The notes beneath the pieces are model-generated. The model had not been told where the DNA came from, searched no databases, and was given only the letters and a program-made list of their open reading frames with translations. From Rhizobiales bacterium Ga0077524 (GTDB lineage Bacteria; Pseudomonadota; Alphaproteobacteria; Rhizobiales; Hyphomicrobiaceae): a stretch of 42,458 nucleotides of DNA. Shown piece after piece: positions 7,654-14,743 of the stretch. Each line of letters opens with the position of its first letter. Within the stretch, counting starts at the first letter, position 1. Position numbers and translations under genes: made by a program. The stretch is from contig LNDR01000402.1 of the NCBI GenBank assembly GCA_001464755.1, positions 1 through 42,458 on the forward strand. The letters are read 5' to 3'.

Positions 7654-8691
7654 CTACAAACTCACCCGCGCCGAGACCGCAGCCGTATTGCCGAACGACG
7701 GAATGAACATCGAGTGTTTGCCCGGCCCGCCGGCTACCACGACGTTGATGTGATCGGGTGACCCGGCCGGATAGTAGTGGTCGTTGACCGGATGACGATC
7801 CTGCCCCGCCCAGCTTTCGAGGTTCTCCTTCGAGATCCGTGACACATGGATCTTCGAGCGCTCGTAGAGCGCCTCCTGAATGCTCTCCGCTGTCCAACCG
7901 TCGCGCGCGAGTGTCTGGGCGTGCTCTGGCCCAAGCACCACGAAGCTCGGACCCTGGAGGTAAGCATTGTTCGAGCCCACCTGGCTCATCGTTCCGGAGA
8001 TGGTGGCGATCAACCCCTCGCCCGTATTCGACGCGTGATCGTTGATGTTGTGCGGCGCCTCGGCGGCCATCGTCGTCACCACACTCTCGTCCGGCCGGAA
8101 ACCGCGCCGCACATGGAACGGTTTGAACGGGCTCTCTTCCTCGTTCTCACCGAAGCAGTAGGCGAACTTCGCAGGCGAACCGTGCGTCGCACGATCCATG
8201 TCACCCGGCTTGGCGCCACCGACGTTCAACAGGATGAGTTGCAGAGCCCGCCCAATCGTCGCGTTGGCGCGCCGGCCCTGCCCCAGGCAGTTCGACCCGC
8301 AATTGATGTCGAGCGCTGTGCGGATCGGCCCGTTGACCACCATCAACTGTCCGCAGGGATGCGTGGTCGCCAGCGTCCCATGCAGGTTGTAGGCGGGTTC
8401 CAGAACGGCGCGCAGACCCGCCAGAACCACCGGAAAATACTCCGGCTTGCAACCCGCCATCACGGCATTGGCCGCAAGGCTCTGAAGTGTCGGCACCACC
8501 TGACGCGGCGAGATCGGCGCGAACGTCTCGTTGTCGGTTTTCACCGAGTTGGTGAACCGCGCCACTTTCGCCTCGGTCGGCGCGATCATCGGCAGACCGT
8601 CGCTCCAGCCCTGGGCCGTCGCGAACTCGTTCCATGCTTCGGTGTCGATGTCGCCGACTTCTACGAGTTCGGCGTCAATCTTGTCCGTCAT
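7654..8691 (-). CDS. Unrecognised 345-residue protein, last gene of the selenoprotein operon
   Basis: Encodes 345 residues with no signal peptide or membrane helix. I do not recognise an assigned function. Cysteines are at 81, 113, 131, 135 and 179; the pair in INCGSNCLGQG (131-135) and the THPCGQ around 113 stand out as possible redox or metal ligands. Other notable blocks are PAYNLHGTLATTHPCG, GTMSQVGSNNAYLQGPSFVVLGPEHA (a Rossmann-like or glycine-rich turn) and the final VVVAGGPGKHSMFIPSFG. The stop is TAG, so it is not a UGA-truncated frame. The gene is on the same strand as, and 152 bp after, the selenoprotein. My impression is that such proteins accompany UGSC proteins elsewhere, but this is recollection and should be tested. 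Confidence 0.7.
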   Translation of the reverse strand: MTDKIDAELVEVGDIDTEAWNEFATAQGWSDGLPMIAPTEAKVARFTNSVKTDNETFAPISPRQVVPTLQSLAANAVMAGCKPEYFPVVLAGLRAVLEPAYNLHGTLATTHPCGQLMVVNGPIRTALDINCGSNCLGQGRRANATIGRALQLILLNVGGAKPGDMDRATHGSPAKFAYCFGENEEESPFKPFHVRRGFRPDESVVTTMAAEAPHNINDHASNTGEGLIATISGTMSQVGSNNAYLQGPSFVVLGPEHAQTLARDGWTAESIQEALYERSKIHVSRISKENLESWAGQDRHPVNDHYYPAGSPDHINVVVAGGPGKHSMFIPSFGNTAAVSARVSL

Positions 8692-8843
8692 GAGCTTCCC
8701 CGGTATCGGGCTGATCTTTTATTGCGGTCCGCAGTGCCAGAAATAGCCGCTCGAGACACCTCTCGACCCGGTGGCGACTAACGTCATCTGGGCCAATTCC
8801 GAACACAGAACAGGCCACCCGAACGGGCGGCCCGTCTCTACTG

Positions 8844-9359
8844 TCAGCCGACGAGACCTTTGAGACTTGCCCAGGCCGTCTCGATGCGATCCTCCAGCTC
8901 CTTCGCGTTCAGCCCCCCAACGGGATGCTTCACGACGAGGATCCTCGGCTCGACCTTCCGTGCCTTGGCTTGCGCCAGGATCAGCGGCTTGAATGTTTCC
9001 GTAGCAATGACGTAAGCCGCCACGCCGCGCTTAGCGAGTTCGATGCTGTCGTGGAAACTCCACGATGAACAGGACCCTCAATCCCCCAGCGCGAGCAGCG
9101 CCGCTCGATAATGGCGGGCCGCACCATCGATCTGGTCGGCGGTGGCGGGCTGGCTGGCCGACGGCTTCCAGACGAAATCGATGCCCTCGGTCGAGCGAAC
9201 GGTGCCGAGCTTGGCCTTCAGGCCCTCCAGCAGCTCTTTGGCATTCGGCTTCGAGTTCGAGAAGAGCAGGATCGGGTCCCGCTTCCAGTCGACGGTGCCG
9301 GTCTTCAGCGTCTCGGCCCCGGCAGGCACGTGCCCGAAACTTGGATTGACGATGCGCAT
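8844..9359 (-). CDS. UGSC-motif selenoprotein (in-frame UGA = selenocysteine)
   Basis: A 171-residue protein if UGA at 9080-9078 is read as selenocysteine. It starts at the ATG at 9359 (MRIVNPSFGH, preceded by AAAAGG), runs 93 codons to UGA, and continues Sec94-Gly-Ser-Cys97, then SSWSFHDSIELAKRGVAAYV and on to a second UGA at 8846-8844. The second half reads as ordinary protein: amphipathic helix, IATETF strand, VEPRILVVKHPVGG, and a C-terminal helix. I recognise Sec-Gly-Ser-Cys as the mark of the UGSC selenoprotein family, whose function is unknown; Sec and Cys two residues apart form a redox-pair arrangement. A SECIS-like hairpin follows the UGA. It lies 43 nt after a thioredoxin-reductase-like gene. 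A caller treating UGA as stop would give a 93-residue stub or miss the gene. Confidence 0.88.
9046..9072 (-). promoter_or_regulatory. Putative bacterial SECIS element
   Basis: On the minus strand, 9065-9059 pairs perfectly with 9055-9049 (7 bp), closing a GUU triloop at 9058-9056. A lower 3-bp stem (9072-9070 with 9048-9046) extends it past a 4-nt bulge. The loop G is 19 nt after the UGA at 9080-9078. As I know the bacterial SECIS rules, they ask for a stem-loop about 16-37 nt after UGA with a G among the first two loop bases, and this fits. The hairpin lies inside the coding sequence, as expected in bacteria, and would bind SelB-GTP-Sec-tRNA. Confidence 0.82.
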
Positions 9360-9402
9360 TGGAACCTTTTCCGTTGCTTGCGGGACGACTTGCCCGACAG
9401 GT

Positions 9403-10275
9403 CTACGCCAGTCGGCCAGCGCGAACCCATTCGATTGCATTGTGGCCCGCGCGCGCGCCGTCCGCAATGGCCTCCGTGAGTGTCCGCGCCGAGCTAACGC
9501 GGACGTCGCCGGCGAGGAGCACACCACCCGAGCCCTCTGCACCGGCTTCGAGCATGCCCCGCGCCGGCTCACGACCGACTTGCAGAAACAATCCGCGCGC
9601 AGCCACGTGCCACTGACCCGAAGGGCCGCACACGACGACGGCCTCCAGAGCCTCCGAGCCCTCCAATCCCACGATCCGCCCCTCGGCGACCGTCACGTTG
9701 CCGAGCCCGCGCAGCGCGGCCAGCCGGTTGTTCGGCGCAACGATTGCCGCTTCAGTGATGAGCACCACCTCAGAGGCATATCCCGCAAGCTCGATGGCCT
9801 CCTCGACTGCCCACGCATCGCTTCCGGCAACCGCCACGGGCTGACCCGAGTAAAGCGGCGCATCGCAATGTGCGCAGTGCGATAGCCCCGCTCCCTCGAA
9901 GCGTGCTTCCTCGGCAAGCCCGGTCGTACCAGCTGTAAGCCCAGTCGCCACGATGATCGCCTTGCCGGCATAGCGCCCGTCGAGACCCTCGGCTACGAGC
10001 CCCCCGACGACGTCGACCCGGGCGATATCGTCGATCGCGATCTCTGCCCCCGCCGACATGGCCCGCTCGGCCATCTGCCCTAGCAGATCTGGTCCGGTCG
10101 CTCCTGCCTTTAGATCCCGCACGCCGGTAAGCAATCCGAGGTTCATGAGCTGACCGCCCGGCCCCATCTTGTCGATAGCCACGCACGATAGACCCGCCTC
10201 GGCCACCACCGCTGCAGCCTCGAGTCCCGCCGGTCCGGCGCCGATGATCACCACATCGAAAGACTGCTGGCTCAT
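9403..10275 (-). CDS. Thioredoxin-reductase-like FAD/NAD(P) flavoprotein
   Basis: Encodes 290 residues of the low-molecular-weight thioredoxin reductase fold. The FAD-binding GAGPAG is at 12-17, the central redox pair CAHC at 134-137 (followed by D), and the C-terminal FAD motif GGVLLAGDVR...TLTEAIADGARAGHNA. The second nucleotide-binding site is degenerate (VAVAGSDAWAVEEA instead of the usual GGGDSAxEEA), so pyridine nucleotide preference is unclear. Length is slightly below the usual 310-320. The start overlaps the stop of the upstream MaoC gene by 4 nt (ATGA), and the selenoprotein starts 43 nt downstream. This makes it the likely electron donor for the selenoprotein, rather than the housekeeping TrxB; that is inference from position. 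Confidence 0.85.
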   Translation of the reverse strand: MSQQSFDVVIIGAGPAGLEAAAVVAEAGLSCVAIDKMGPGGQLMNLGLLTGVRDLKAGATGPDLLGQMAERAMSAGAEIAIDDIARVDVVGGLVAEGLDGRYAGKAIIVATGLTAGTTGLAEEARFEGAGLSHCAHCDAPLYSGQPVAVAGSDAWAVEEAIELAGYASEVVLITEAAIVAPNNRLAALRGLGNVTVAEGRIVGLEGSEALEAVVVCGPSGQWHVAARGLFLQVGREPARGMLEAGAEGSGGVLLAGDVRVSSARTLTEAIADGARAGHNAIEWVRAGRLA

Positions 10276-11135
10276 GCGAAAGTTGCCGTCGCCTGCATGG
10301 CCACTGTGCCGGCAGGGGTGAGCGCCCAGACCTCAGCCCCTCGACCGTCTGCCGACGGCCGCCCGACGAGTGCGAACGGCTCACCCTCGAACAGTGGCGC
10401 GCGCGCACGCATGTTGAACGTCGCCATCCGCTTGCCCGGATTCATATCGCGAATGAAGTCACTGAGGCAGTGCTGCGAGTAGGGCCCGTGCACCACGAGA
10501 CCCGGATAGCCCTCCACTCCCACGGCATAGGGCTTGTCGTAGTGGATGCGATGAGGATTGAACGTGATCGCCGAGAAACGGAACAGGGACACGGCGTCGG
10601 TCTTGATCATCCGCCGCCAGGGCAGTCCGGCCGGAACCTCCTCGCGTTTCGGAATCCCGCTTTTGTCTCCTTCCTTCACTTCCTCGCGGAACGCCCCTTG
10701 GTAGTCCTCGGTCATTGCGAGGCCGCGCTGCGTCGATATCCGGCGTGTCTGTGTCGCAAAGATGAGCGTCCCCGTGCTGCCCTGGCGCACCTGCAGGTCG
10801 GAGAGCGTCGTCTCTCGAACCAGCTTGTCGCCGACGCGAATGTCGTCATGGAAGGTCATCCGGCAGCCCGCGTACATACGCCTCGGCAGCGGCATCTTCG
10901 GCAATACGCCGGCACCCGTGGGTAGGCCGTCGGTCGCTAGCGTCGACTGAGACGCCATGTTGAGGAAATACCCGATATGCCAACCCGGCGGAATTGGCGC
11001 CCCCTCACGGGGCGGCGGCTCGGATCGGTCGAACGTCGCAATCAGCATCGCGATCGGAGCGGCCGTCGCCGTGTCTTCCTCGGTCATTCTCTTGCCGATA
11101 TGCCGGCGGAGTTCTGCTTCGTCGATCACGGTCAT
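10272..11135 (-). CDS. MaoC-family (hot-dog) hydratase/dehydratase
   Basis: Encodes 287 residues of the double hot-dog type, like mesaconyl-C4-CoA hydratase or HTD2-type 3-hydroxyacyl-thioester dehydratase. The N-terminal FAS1-like dehydratase half has YAGCRMTFHDDIRVGDKLVRETTLSDLQVRQG; the C-terminal MaoC half has FSAITFNPHRIHYDKPYAVGVEGYPGLVVHGP, containing the catalytic Asn/His region expected of R-specific hydratases. I chose the ATG at 11135 (GAGG about 8 nt upstream); the frame stays open to 11300 but that part overlaps the divergent S49 gene start. It is the first gene of the four-gene operon with the flavoprotein, selenoprotein and 345-residue protein. The true substrate is probably an acyl-CoA, not known. 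Confidence 0.8.
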   Translation of the reverse strand: MTVIDEAELRRHIGKRMTEEDTATAAPIAMLIATFDRSEPPPREGAPIPPGWHIGYFLNMASQSTLATDGLPTGAGVLPKMPLPRRMYAGCRMTFHDDIRVGDKLVRETTLSDLQVRQGSTGTLIFATQTRRISTQRGLAMTEDYQGAFREEVKEGDKSGIPKREEVPAGLPWRRMIKTDAVSLFRFSAITFNPHRIHYDKPYAVGVEGYPGLVVHGPYSQHCLSDFIRDMNPGKRMATFNMRARAPLFEGEPFALVGRPSADGRGAEVWALTPAGTVAMQATATFA

Positions 11136-11293
11136 GGCTGCCTCGTCGTCTGCCGCTGCCCCCGAACGATCCGGCGCGGCCTCGACGACGTCAAGTCTGA
11201 CGTAGCCTGCCGACGAGTCCGCGTGACGCGCTTGGCGTGCTGTGGCAGAAAACAACTGGGTGACCAAGCGGTCGGCAAGGACGATTGAAAAGC

Positions 11294-12136
11294 ATGGCAT
11301 GGTTCTCGCGCGCTCCTGTCATCCCGGTCCTTCGGCTTACGGGACCAATCGGCATGGCGACGCCGTTGCGACCCGGCCTTTCCCTGGCGACGGTCGCGGG
11401 CGCGCTCGACCGTGCTTTTTCTCTGTCACGCCACCGCGCGGTAGCCGTCGCGATCAATTCTCCTGGCGGCTCCCCGGTACAATCCCACCTCATCTTGAGG
11501 CGCATCCGTCAGCTCGCTGACGAGCGTGAAAAGCGCGTCCATGTCTTTTGCGAGGACGTCGCGGCTTCGGGTGGTTATTTTCTGGCTCTCGCGGGCGATG
11601 AGATTTACGCTGACCCGTCCTCCATCGTCGGCTCGATCGGCGTCATTTCCGCGTCTTTCGGGCTGGTCAATGCGATCGAGCGGCTTGGCATCGAGCGTCG
11701 CGTCTACACATCCGGCGAGATGAAAAGCTTTCTCGATCCCTTCCTCCCCGAGCAGCCATCCGACGTCGAGCGTTTGCGTGCTGTCCAGCGCGAGGTTCAC
11801 GACGCTTTCATCGGTGTCGTCAAGGAGCGGCGCGGCCAGAAGCTCCGTGCCCCCGATAGCGAATTGTTCTCCGGCGCATTCTGGTCGGGTCCTCGCGCGC
11901 AGGAACTCGGCCTGATAGACGGCATCGGCGATTTGCGGGCCACGATGCGGTCGCTGTATGGTGACAAGATCCGGTTGCGCGTCGTACCGCTCGGCGGCGG
12001 CGGGTTGCTTGCGCGCCTCCGACGCTCGCCGATGCTCGGCCCGGCAGGGGACGGCTCAGGCTTACACCATGGCTTGGCCGATGATCTGATCGCCGCTATC
12101 GAAGCCAGGGCGTTGTGGGCACGCTTCGGTCTGTAG
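11294..12136 (+). CDS. S49-family serine peptidase (SppA/SohB-like)
   Basis: Encodes 280 residues of the ClpP-like crotonase fold used by S49 signal-peptide peptidases. The oxyanion region AVAINSPGGSPVQS is at about 51-64, the nucleophile Ser92 lies in VAASGGYFLA, and the general base Lys144 in YTSGEMKSFLDPF, so the Ser/Lys dyad is complete. Length is that of a single-domain enzyme (SohB or SppA36K type). There is no obvious transmembrane segment at the N-terminus, so it may be cytosolic or peripherally membrane-bound. The ATG at 11294 is in frame with a TTG at 11285. It is divergent from the MaoC gene and followed by a small membrane protein gene with 41 bp between. Confidence 0.88.
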   Translation: MAWFSRAPVIPVLRLTGPIGMATPLRPGLSLATVAGALDRAFSLSRHRAVAVAINSPGGSPVQSHLILRRIRQLADEREKRVHVFCEDVAASGGYFLALAGDEIYADPSSIVGSIGVISASFGLVNAIERLGIERRVYTSGEMKSFLDPFLPEQPSDVERLRAVQREVHDAFIGVVKERRGQKLRAPDSELFSGAFWSGPRAQELGLIDGIGDLRATMRSLYGDKIRLRVVPLGGGGLLARLRRSPMLGPAGDGSGLHHGLADDLIAAIEARALWARFGL

Positions 12137-12177
12137 GAGCCCGTCCAGATACCTTTGAGAATGGGAGTGCATGGACA

Positions 12178-12393
12178 ATGCCGCCGCTGATTGTTGCCGT
12201 CCTCTTGGGCGCAGGCGCATACGCGGGCTTCAAGGCCGTCCGGCATCTGCTGTCTCGCAACGCCGGGAGTGCGGGCGGCGTGCCACCGGCGACCGACGAG
12301 ACCAGCAATCACATCGAGCCCGAGAAGGATCTCGGCCGCCTCGAGCTGGACCCGGCAACGGGCGTTTACCGCCCCGCACCACCTCTTCGCTGA
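12178..12393 (+). CDS. Small conserved membrane protein
   Basis: Encodes 71 residues: one N-terminal membrane segment (MPPLIVAVLLGAGAYAGFKAV), a polar linker, and a C-terminal EKDLGRLELDPATGVYRP. This tail motif recurs in small alphaproteobacterial proteins of unknown function, as far as I remember. The frame is open upstream to 12115, but the ATG at 12178 starts directly at the hydrophobic segment. It is probably co-transcribed with the S49 peptidase. Confidence 0.65.
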   Translation: MPPLIVAVLLGAGAYAGFKAVRHLLSRNAGSAGGVPPATDETSNHIEPEKDLGRLELDPATGVYRPAPPLR

Positions 12394-12583
12394 GGTTGCA
12401 GACCCGATGCTTCGAGCCATCGCGATGGCTCCACGAAACTGATTTCATGATGACGAAAGTGTTTACTTTTCTCCGCTACGCTTACCAAGTTCGAAGTACC
12501 AATTTATTAGAAACTATTTATTCACGGCTCTAGTATTTGATCATACCTCGAGCGCGATGTTCGGCGTAGCGAGGCGGTTGGTC
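12394..12583. promoter_or_regulatory. AT-rich leader region of the TadE genes
   Basis: This 190-bp gap holds a marked AT-rich patch at about 12440-12545 in an otherwise high-GC window, including TTTACTTTTC and CAATTTATTAG stretches. No gene is visible. It most likely contains the promoter for the two TadE-like genes; I cannot fix -35/-10 boxes with confidence. Confidence 0.45.
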
Positions 12584-13153
12584 ATGAGTGAAGCTAGGAT
12601 TGCGGGCAGCGGCGGCCCTTCGCGCAGCAATCTGTTCGCCCGCTGGCGCAAGGACGCCCAAGGTGTCACGGCCATTGAATTTGCCATGGTGGCCATGCCG
12701 TTCCTCATGCTCCTGTTCGGCATTATCGGTGTCGGCCTCTACTTTTTCACGACATTCACCCTCGAGAACGCGGTCGAGCAGGCGGCTCGTGTCTTGCGCA
12801 CCGGCGAGGCGCAGGAAGCAGGCTTATCAGAAGCCCAATTCAAGGCCAGGGTCTGCGGGTTCGTGCCGGGCCACGTCGATTGCGAGAACAAGGTTCGGGT
12901 CAACGTTCTCAGCTTCACCGACACGGCCAACATCGCTCCGGACTCCCTTCCAACCTGCCTGAATAACGACAATACCCTCGCCGGGACCACACAGTACGCC
13001 CCGGGCGCCGCAAGCGAGGTGGTCGTCGTATGGGTCTGCTACGAGTGGGAGCTGTCCTCCAAGATCCCATTCCTGGACCTCGGCAACATGGCCGGCGGCT
13101 CGCGTCTCATCCAAGCCACAGCCGTCTTTCGCACCGAGCCCTACGGGACCTGA
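12584..13153 (+). CDS. TadE-like pseudopilin (first)
   Basis: Encodes 189 residues with a short basic N-terminal region, then DAQGVTAIEFAMVAMPFLMLLFGIIGVGLYFF, the TadE signature membrane helix with the Glu that follows the prepilin-like cleavage region. The remaining part is a periplasmic domain with several Cys (VCGF, HVDC, TCLNN, WVCYEW). TadE/TadF are minor pseudopilins of Flp/Tad pili processed by TadV/CpaA. I chose ATG 12584 because of a GAGG 9 nt upstream; an ATG at 12557 is also in frame. A second TadE-like gene follows 56 bp downstream, so the two are likely a pair corresponding to TadE and TadF. Confidence 0.85.
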   Translation: MSEARIAGSGGPSRSNLFARWRKDAQGVTAIEFAMVAMPFLMLLFGIIGVGLYFFTTFTLENAVEQAARVLRTGEAQEAGLSEAQFKARVCGFVPGHVDCENKVRVNVLSFTDTANIAPDSLPTCLNNDNTLAGTTQYAPGAASEVVVVWVCYEWELSSKIPFLDLGNMAGGSRLIQATAVFRTEPYGT

Positions 13154-13209
13154 GGTCGCGACCACGAGACCATGGCCGGCCCATGCCGGCCCGAATGATG
13201 GAGTTGGTA

Positions 13210-13845
13210 ATGCGTCGCATGATCGAAATACTTGTAGCCGGAGCAGTAGGGCGCACGTCTGCCCGGCTTCGTCATCTGAGCAGCGATGTCAGGGGCGTCG
13301 CGGCGGTCGAGTTCGCCATGATCGTTCCGATCATGTTCTTCCTGTTTGTGGGCGCGATTGAGTTCAGTCAGGCCCTCACAGTGGATCGGCGCGTCACGCA
13401 ATCCGCAAGTTCCTCCGCCGACTTGATTGCGCGGGCTCCGAGCCAGGGCCTGACCGCCGCTCAGGTCGACAACGAACTCGGGATCATCGAGCAGTTGATC
13501 CGACCCTATGATGTCAATGCGCTCAGCGTCCGCATCGTCAGTGTTCGGGCAACCGGAGTCCCCGGCAATCCGGGCGCCGTCAACTACGTCGTCGACTGGT
13601 CGCGCGACAATCAGGGCGGAACTCCCTACCCCCGAAACGGCAACTATGCTGGCATCCCCAACGGCCTCCTCGTCGCGGGCGAGAGCGTCATCGTCTCGGA
13701 GGCAACCTACAATTATACTCCGTTGATCTTCCACTACTTCATCAAGAACGCCTTCAATCTCGAGGAGCGCTTCTTTCTGAAGCCCCGCAATGCCAGCTGC
13801 GTGCATCTGCACCCGATCAACTGCGTGACTGGCGCAAACCTCTGA
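13210..13845 (+). CDS. TadE-like pseudopilin (second, TadF-like position)
   Basis: Encodes 211 residues with a basic N-terminal segment and the TadE-type helix DVRGVAAVEFAMIVPIMFFLFVGAIEFSQAL, containing the conserved Glu and a second acidic residue in the membrane helix. The periplasmic part contains ADLIARAPSQGLTAAQVDNELGI and NYVVDWSRDN, typical of alphaproteobacterial TadE relatives (ambient YxxxWS pattern). Several start codons are in frame (13183, 13195, 13198, 13210); I prefer 13210, which has a GGAG about 6 nt upstream. It ends 27 bp before a strong hairpin. Together with the previous gene it forms a two-gene unit away from the other tad genes at 30-35 kb. Confidence 0.85.
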   Translation: MRRMIEILVAGAVGRTSARLRHLSSDVRGVAAVEFAMIVPIMFFLFVGAIEFSQALTVDRRVTQSASSSADLIARAPSQGLTAAQVDNELGIIEQLIRPYDVNALSVRIVSVRATGVPGNPGAVNYVVDWSRDNQGGTPYPRNGNYAGIPNGLLVAGESVIVSEATYNYTPLIFHYFIKNAFNLEERFFLKPRNASCVHLHPINCVTGANL

Positions 13846-13871
13846 TCCAGCATCCGTGCTCGGTATTTTTC

Positions 13872-13898
13872 GTTCCCGCCGGCACTTCCGGCGGGAAC
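13872..13898 (+). terminator. Strong hairpin after the TadE pair
   Basis: Positions 13872-13882 pair perfectly with 13888-13898 (11 bp, 5-nt loop), 27 bp after the stop of the second TadE-like gene. There is a T-run just before the stem on this strand (TATTTTTC) but not after it, so it is not a textbook intrinsic terminator. Location supports a transcript-end function for the TadE unit. Confidence 0.55.
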
Positions 13899-14027
13899 TC
13901 GCGTTTCAAGGGCACCAACAAGGAAACTGTTTCGTCATCGTTCACGACATCGGCAATTGCGAAATAGTCAAAGATCCATTTAATCTGTACATCGATCAAC
14001 AACTTCTCACGACTTCGAGCACGCGCC

Positions 14028-14639
14028 ATGGGACGTCGGTCCACACACACACCCGAACAGTTGCGACAGCTCATTTTGGATGCGGCGCAAAGCATCATCG
14101 AGACGAACGGGCTCGCAGGATTGTCGGCGCGCGAGATCGCCCGGCGCATCAGCTATTCGCCTGGCACCATCTACAACATGTTTCAGAACCTCGACGACGT
14201 GGTCCTCCACATCGAGGCTCGCGTTCTCGACGCACTCGACGAGCGATTGACGGCATCCCTGGCCGATGGCCCCCCCCAGGAAAAAGTGTCCCGCCTGGCC
14301 GACGCCTACCTCAGCTTCACGCAGGAGCGGCCGAAGCTCTGGAACCTCCTCTTCGAGCATTACATGCCGGCCGACTCGCAAGCCCCGGCCTGGTATCAAC
14401 AGAAGCTCGAGTTGCTCATGAGCCGCGTCGAGACCGCGATGGCGCCGCTGTTCCCGCCGGGCGCCGAATTGGAGCGGAACCGGGCCGCACGCGTGCTCTG
14501 GGCCGGCGTCCACGGAATCACATCTCTGGCAACCGCGAACAAGCTCTCGAACGTCACGAACGAGGCAGCTAGCCTCCTCGTGCGCGATCTCATCCAGAAC
14601 TACCTCGCCGGCGTCACTGCCAACGCCAAGAAGGCATAA
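14028..14639 (+). CDS. TetR-family transcriptional regulator
   Basis: Encodes 203 residues. The N-terminal domain has the TetR helix-turn-helix: QLILDAAQSIIETNGLAGLSAREIARRISYSPGTIYNMFQNLDDVVLHIEA (about residues 14-65). The rest is a helical ligand-binding domain including WNLLFEHYMPAD and VLWAGVHGITSLA, close to the TetR C-terminal type with a W-x-G-V-H-G motif. TetR proteins repress nearby genes and release DNA on binding a small ligand. Candidates are its own promoter in the 182-bp gap upstream or the GST-like gene that follows 105 bp downstream on the same strand; no clear operator palindrome was fixed by eye. Confidence 0.85.
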   Translation: MGRRSTHTPEQLRQLILDAAQSIIETNGLAGLSAREIARRISYSPGTIYNMFQNLDDVVLHIEARVLDALDERLTASLADGPPQEKVSRLADAYLSFTQERPKLWNLLFEHYMPADSQAPAWYQQKLELLMSRVETAMAPLFPPGAELERNRAARVLWAGVHGITSLATANKLSNVTNEAASLLVRDLIQNYLAGVTANAKKA

Positions 14640-14743
14640 GCGCCAGCAGCCGGCGGCGTCCACCTCGTGTAGTCTCTCCCGGTTTCCATTGGCCCGCCCG
14701 CGCAAGCCCGGCGTGGCCGCGTCAACACCGCGGAGCGCACCTG

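Noticed and set aside
9078-9572. A 164-residue frame ending at UGA 9080-9078 as a complete ordinary gene
   Set aside because: The part before MRIVNPSF is Arg/Ala/Ser-rich shadow of the flavoprotein gene, and the sequence continues past UGA as GSC with a SECIS-like stem and protein-like sequence.
9142-9885. A 247-residue plus-strand frame across the selenoprotein and flavoprotein region
   Set aside because: Antisense to two well supported minus-strand genes, and no recognisable motif.
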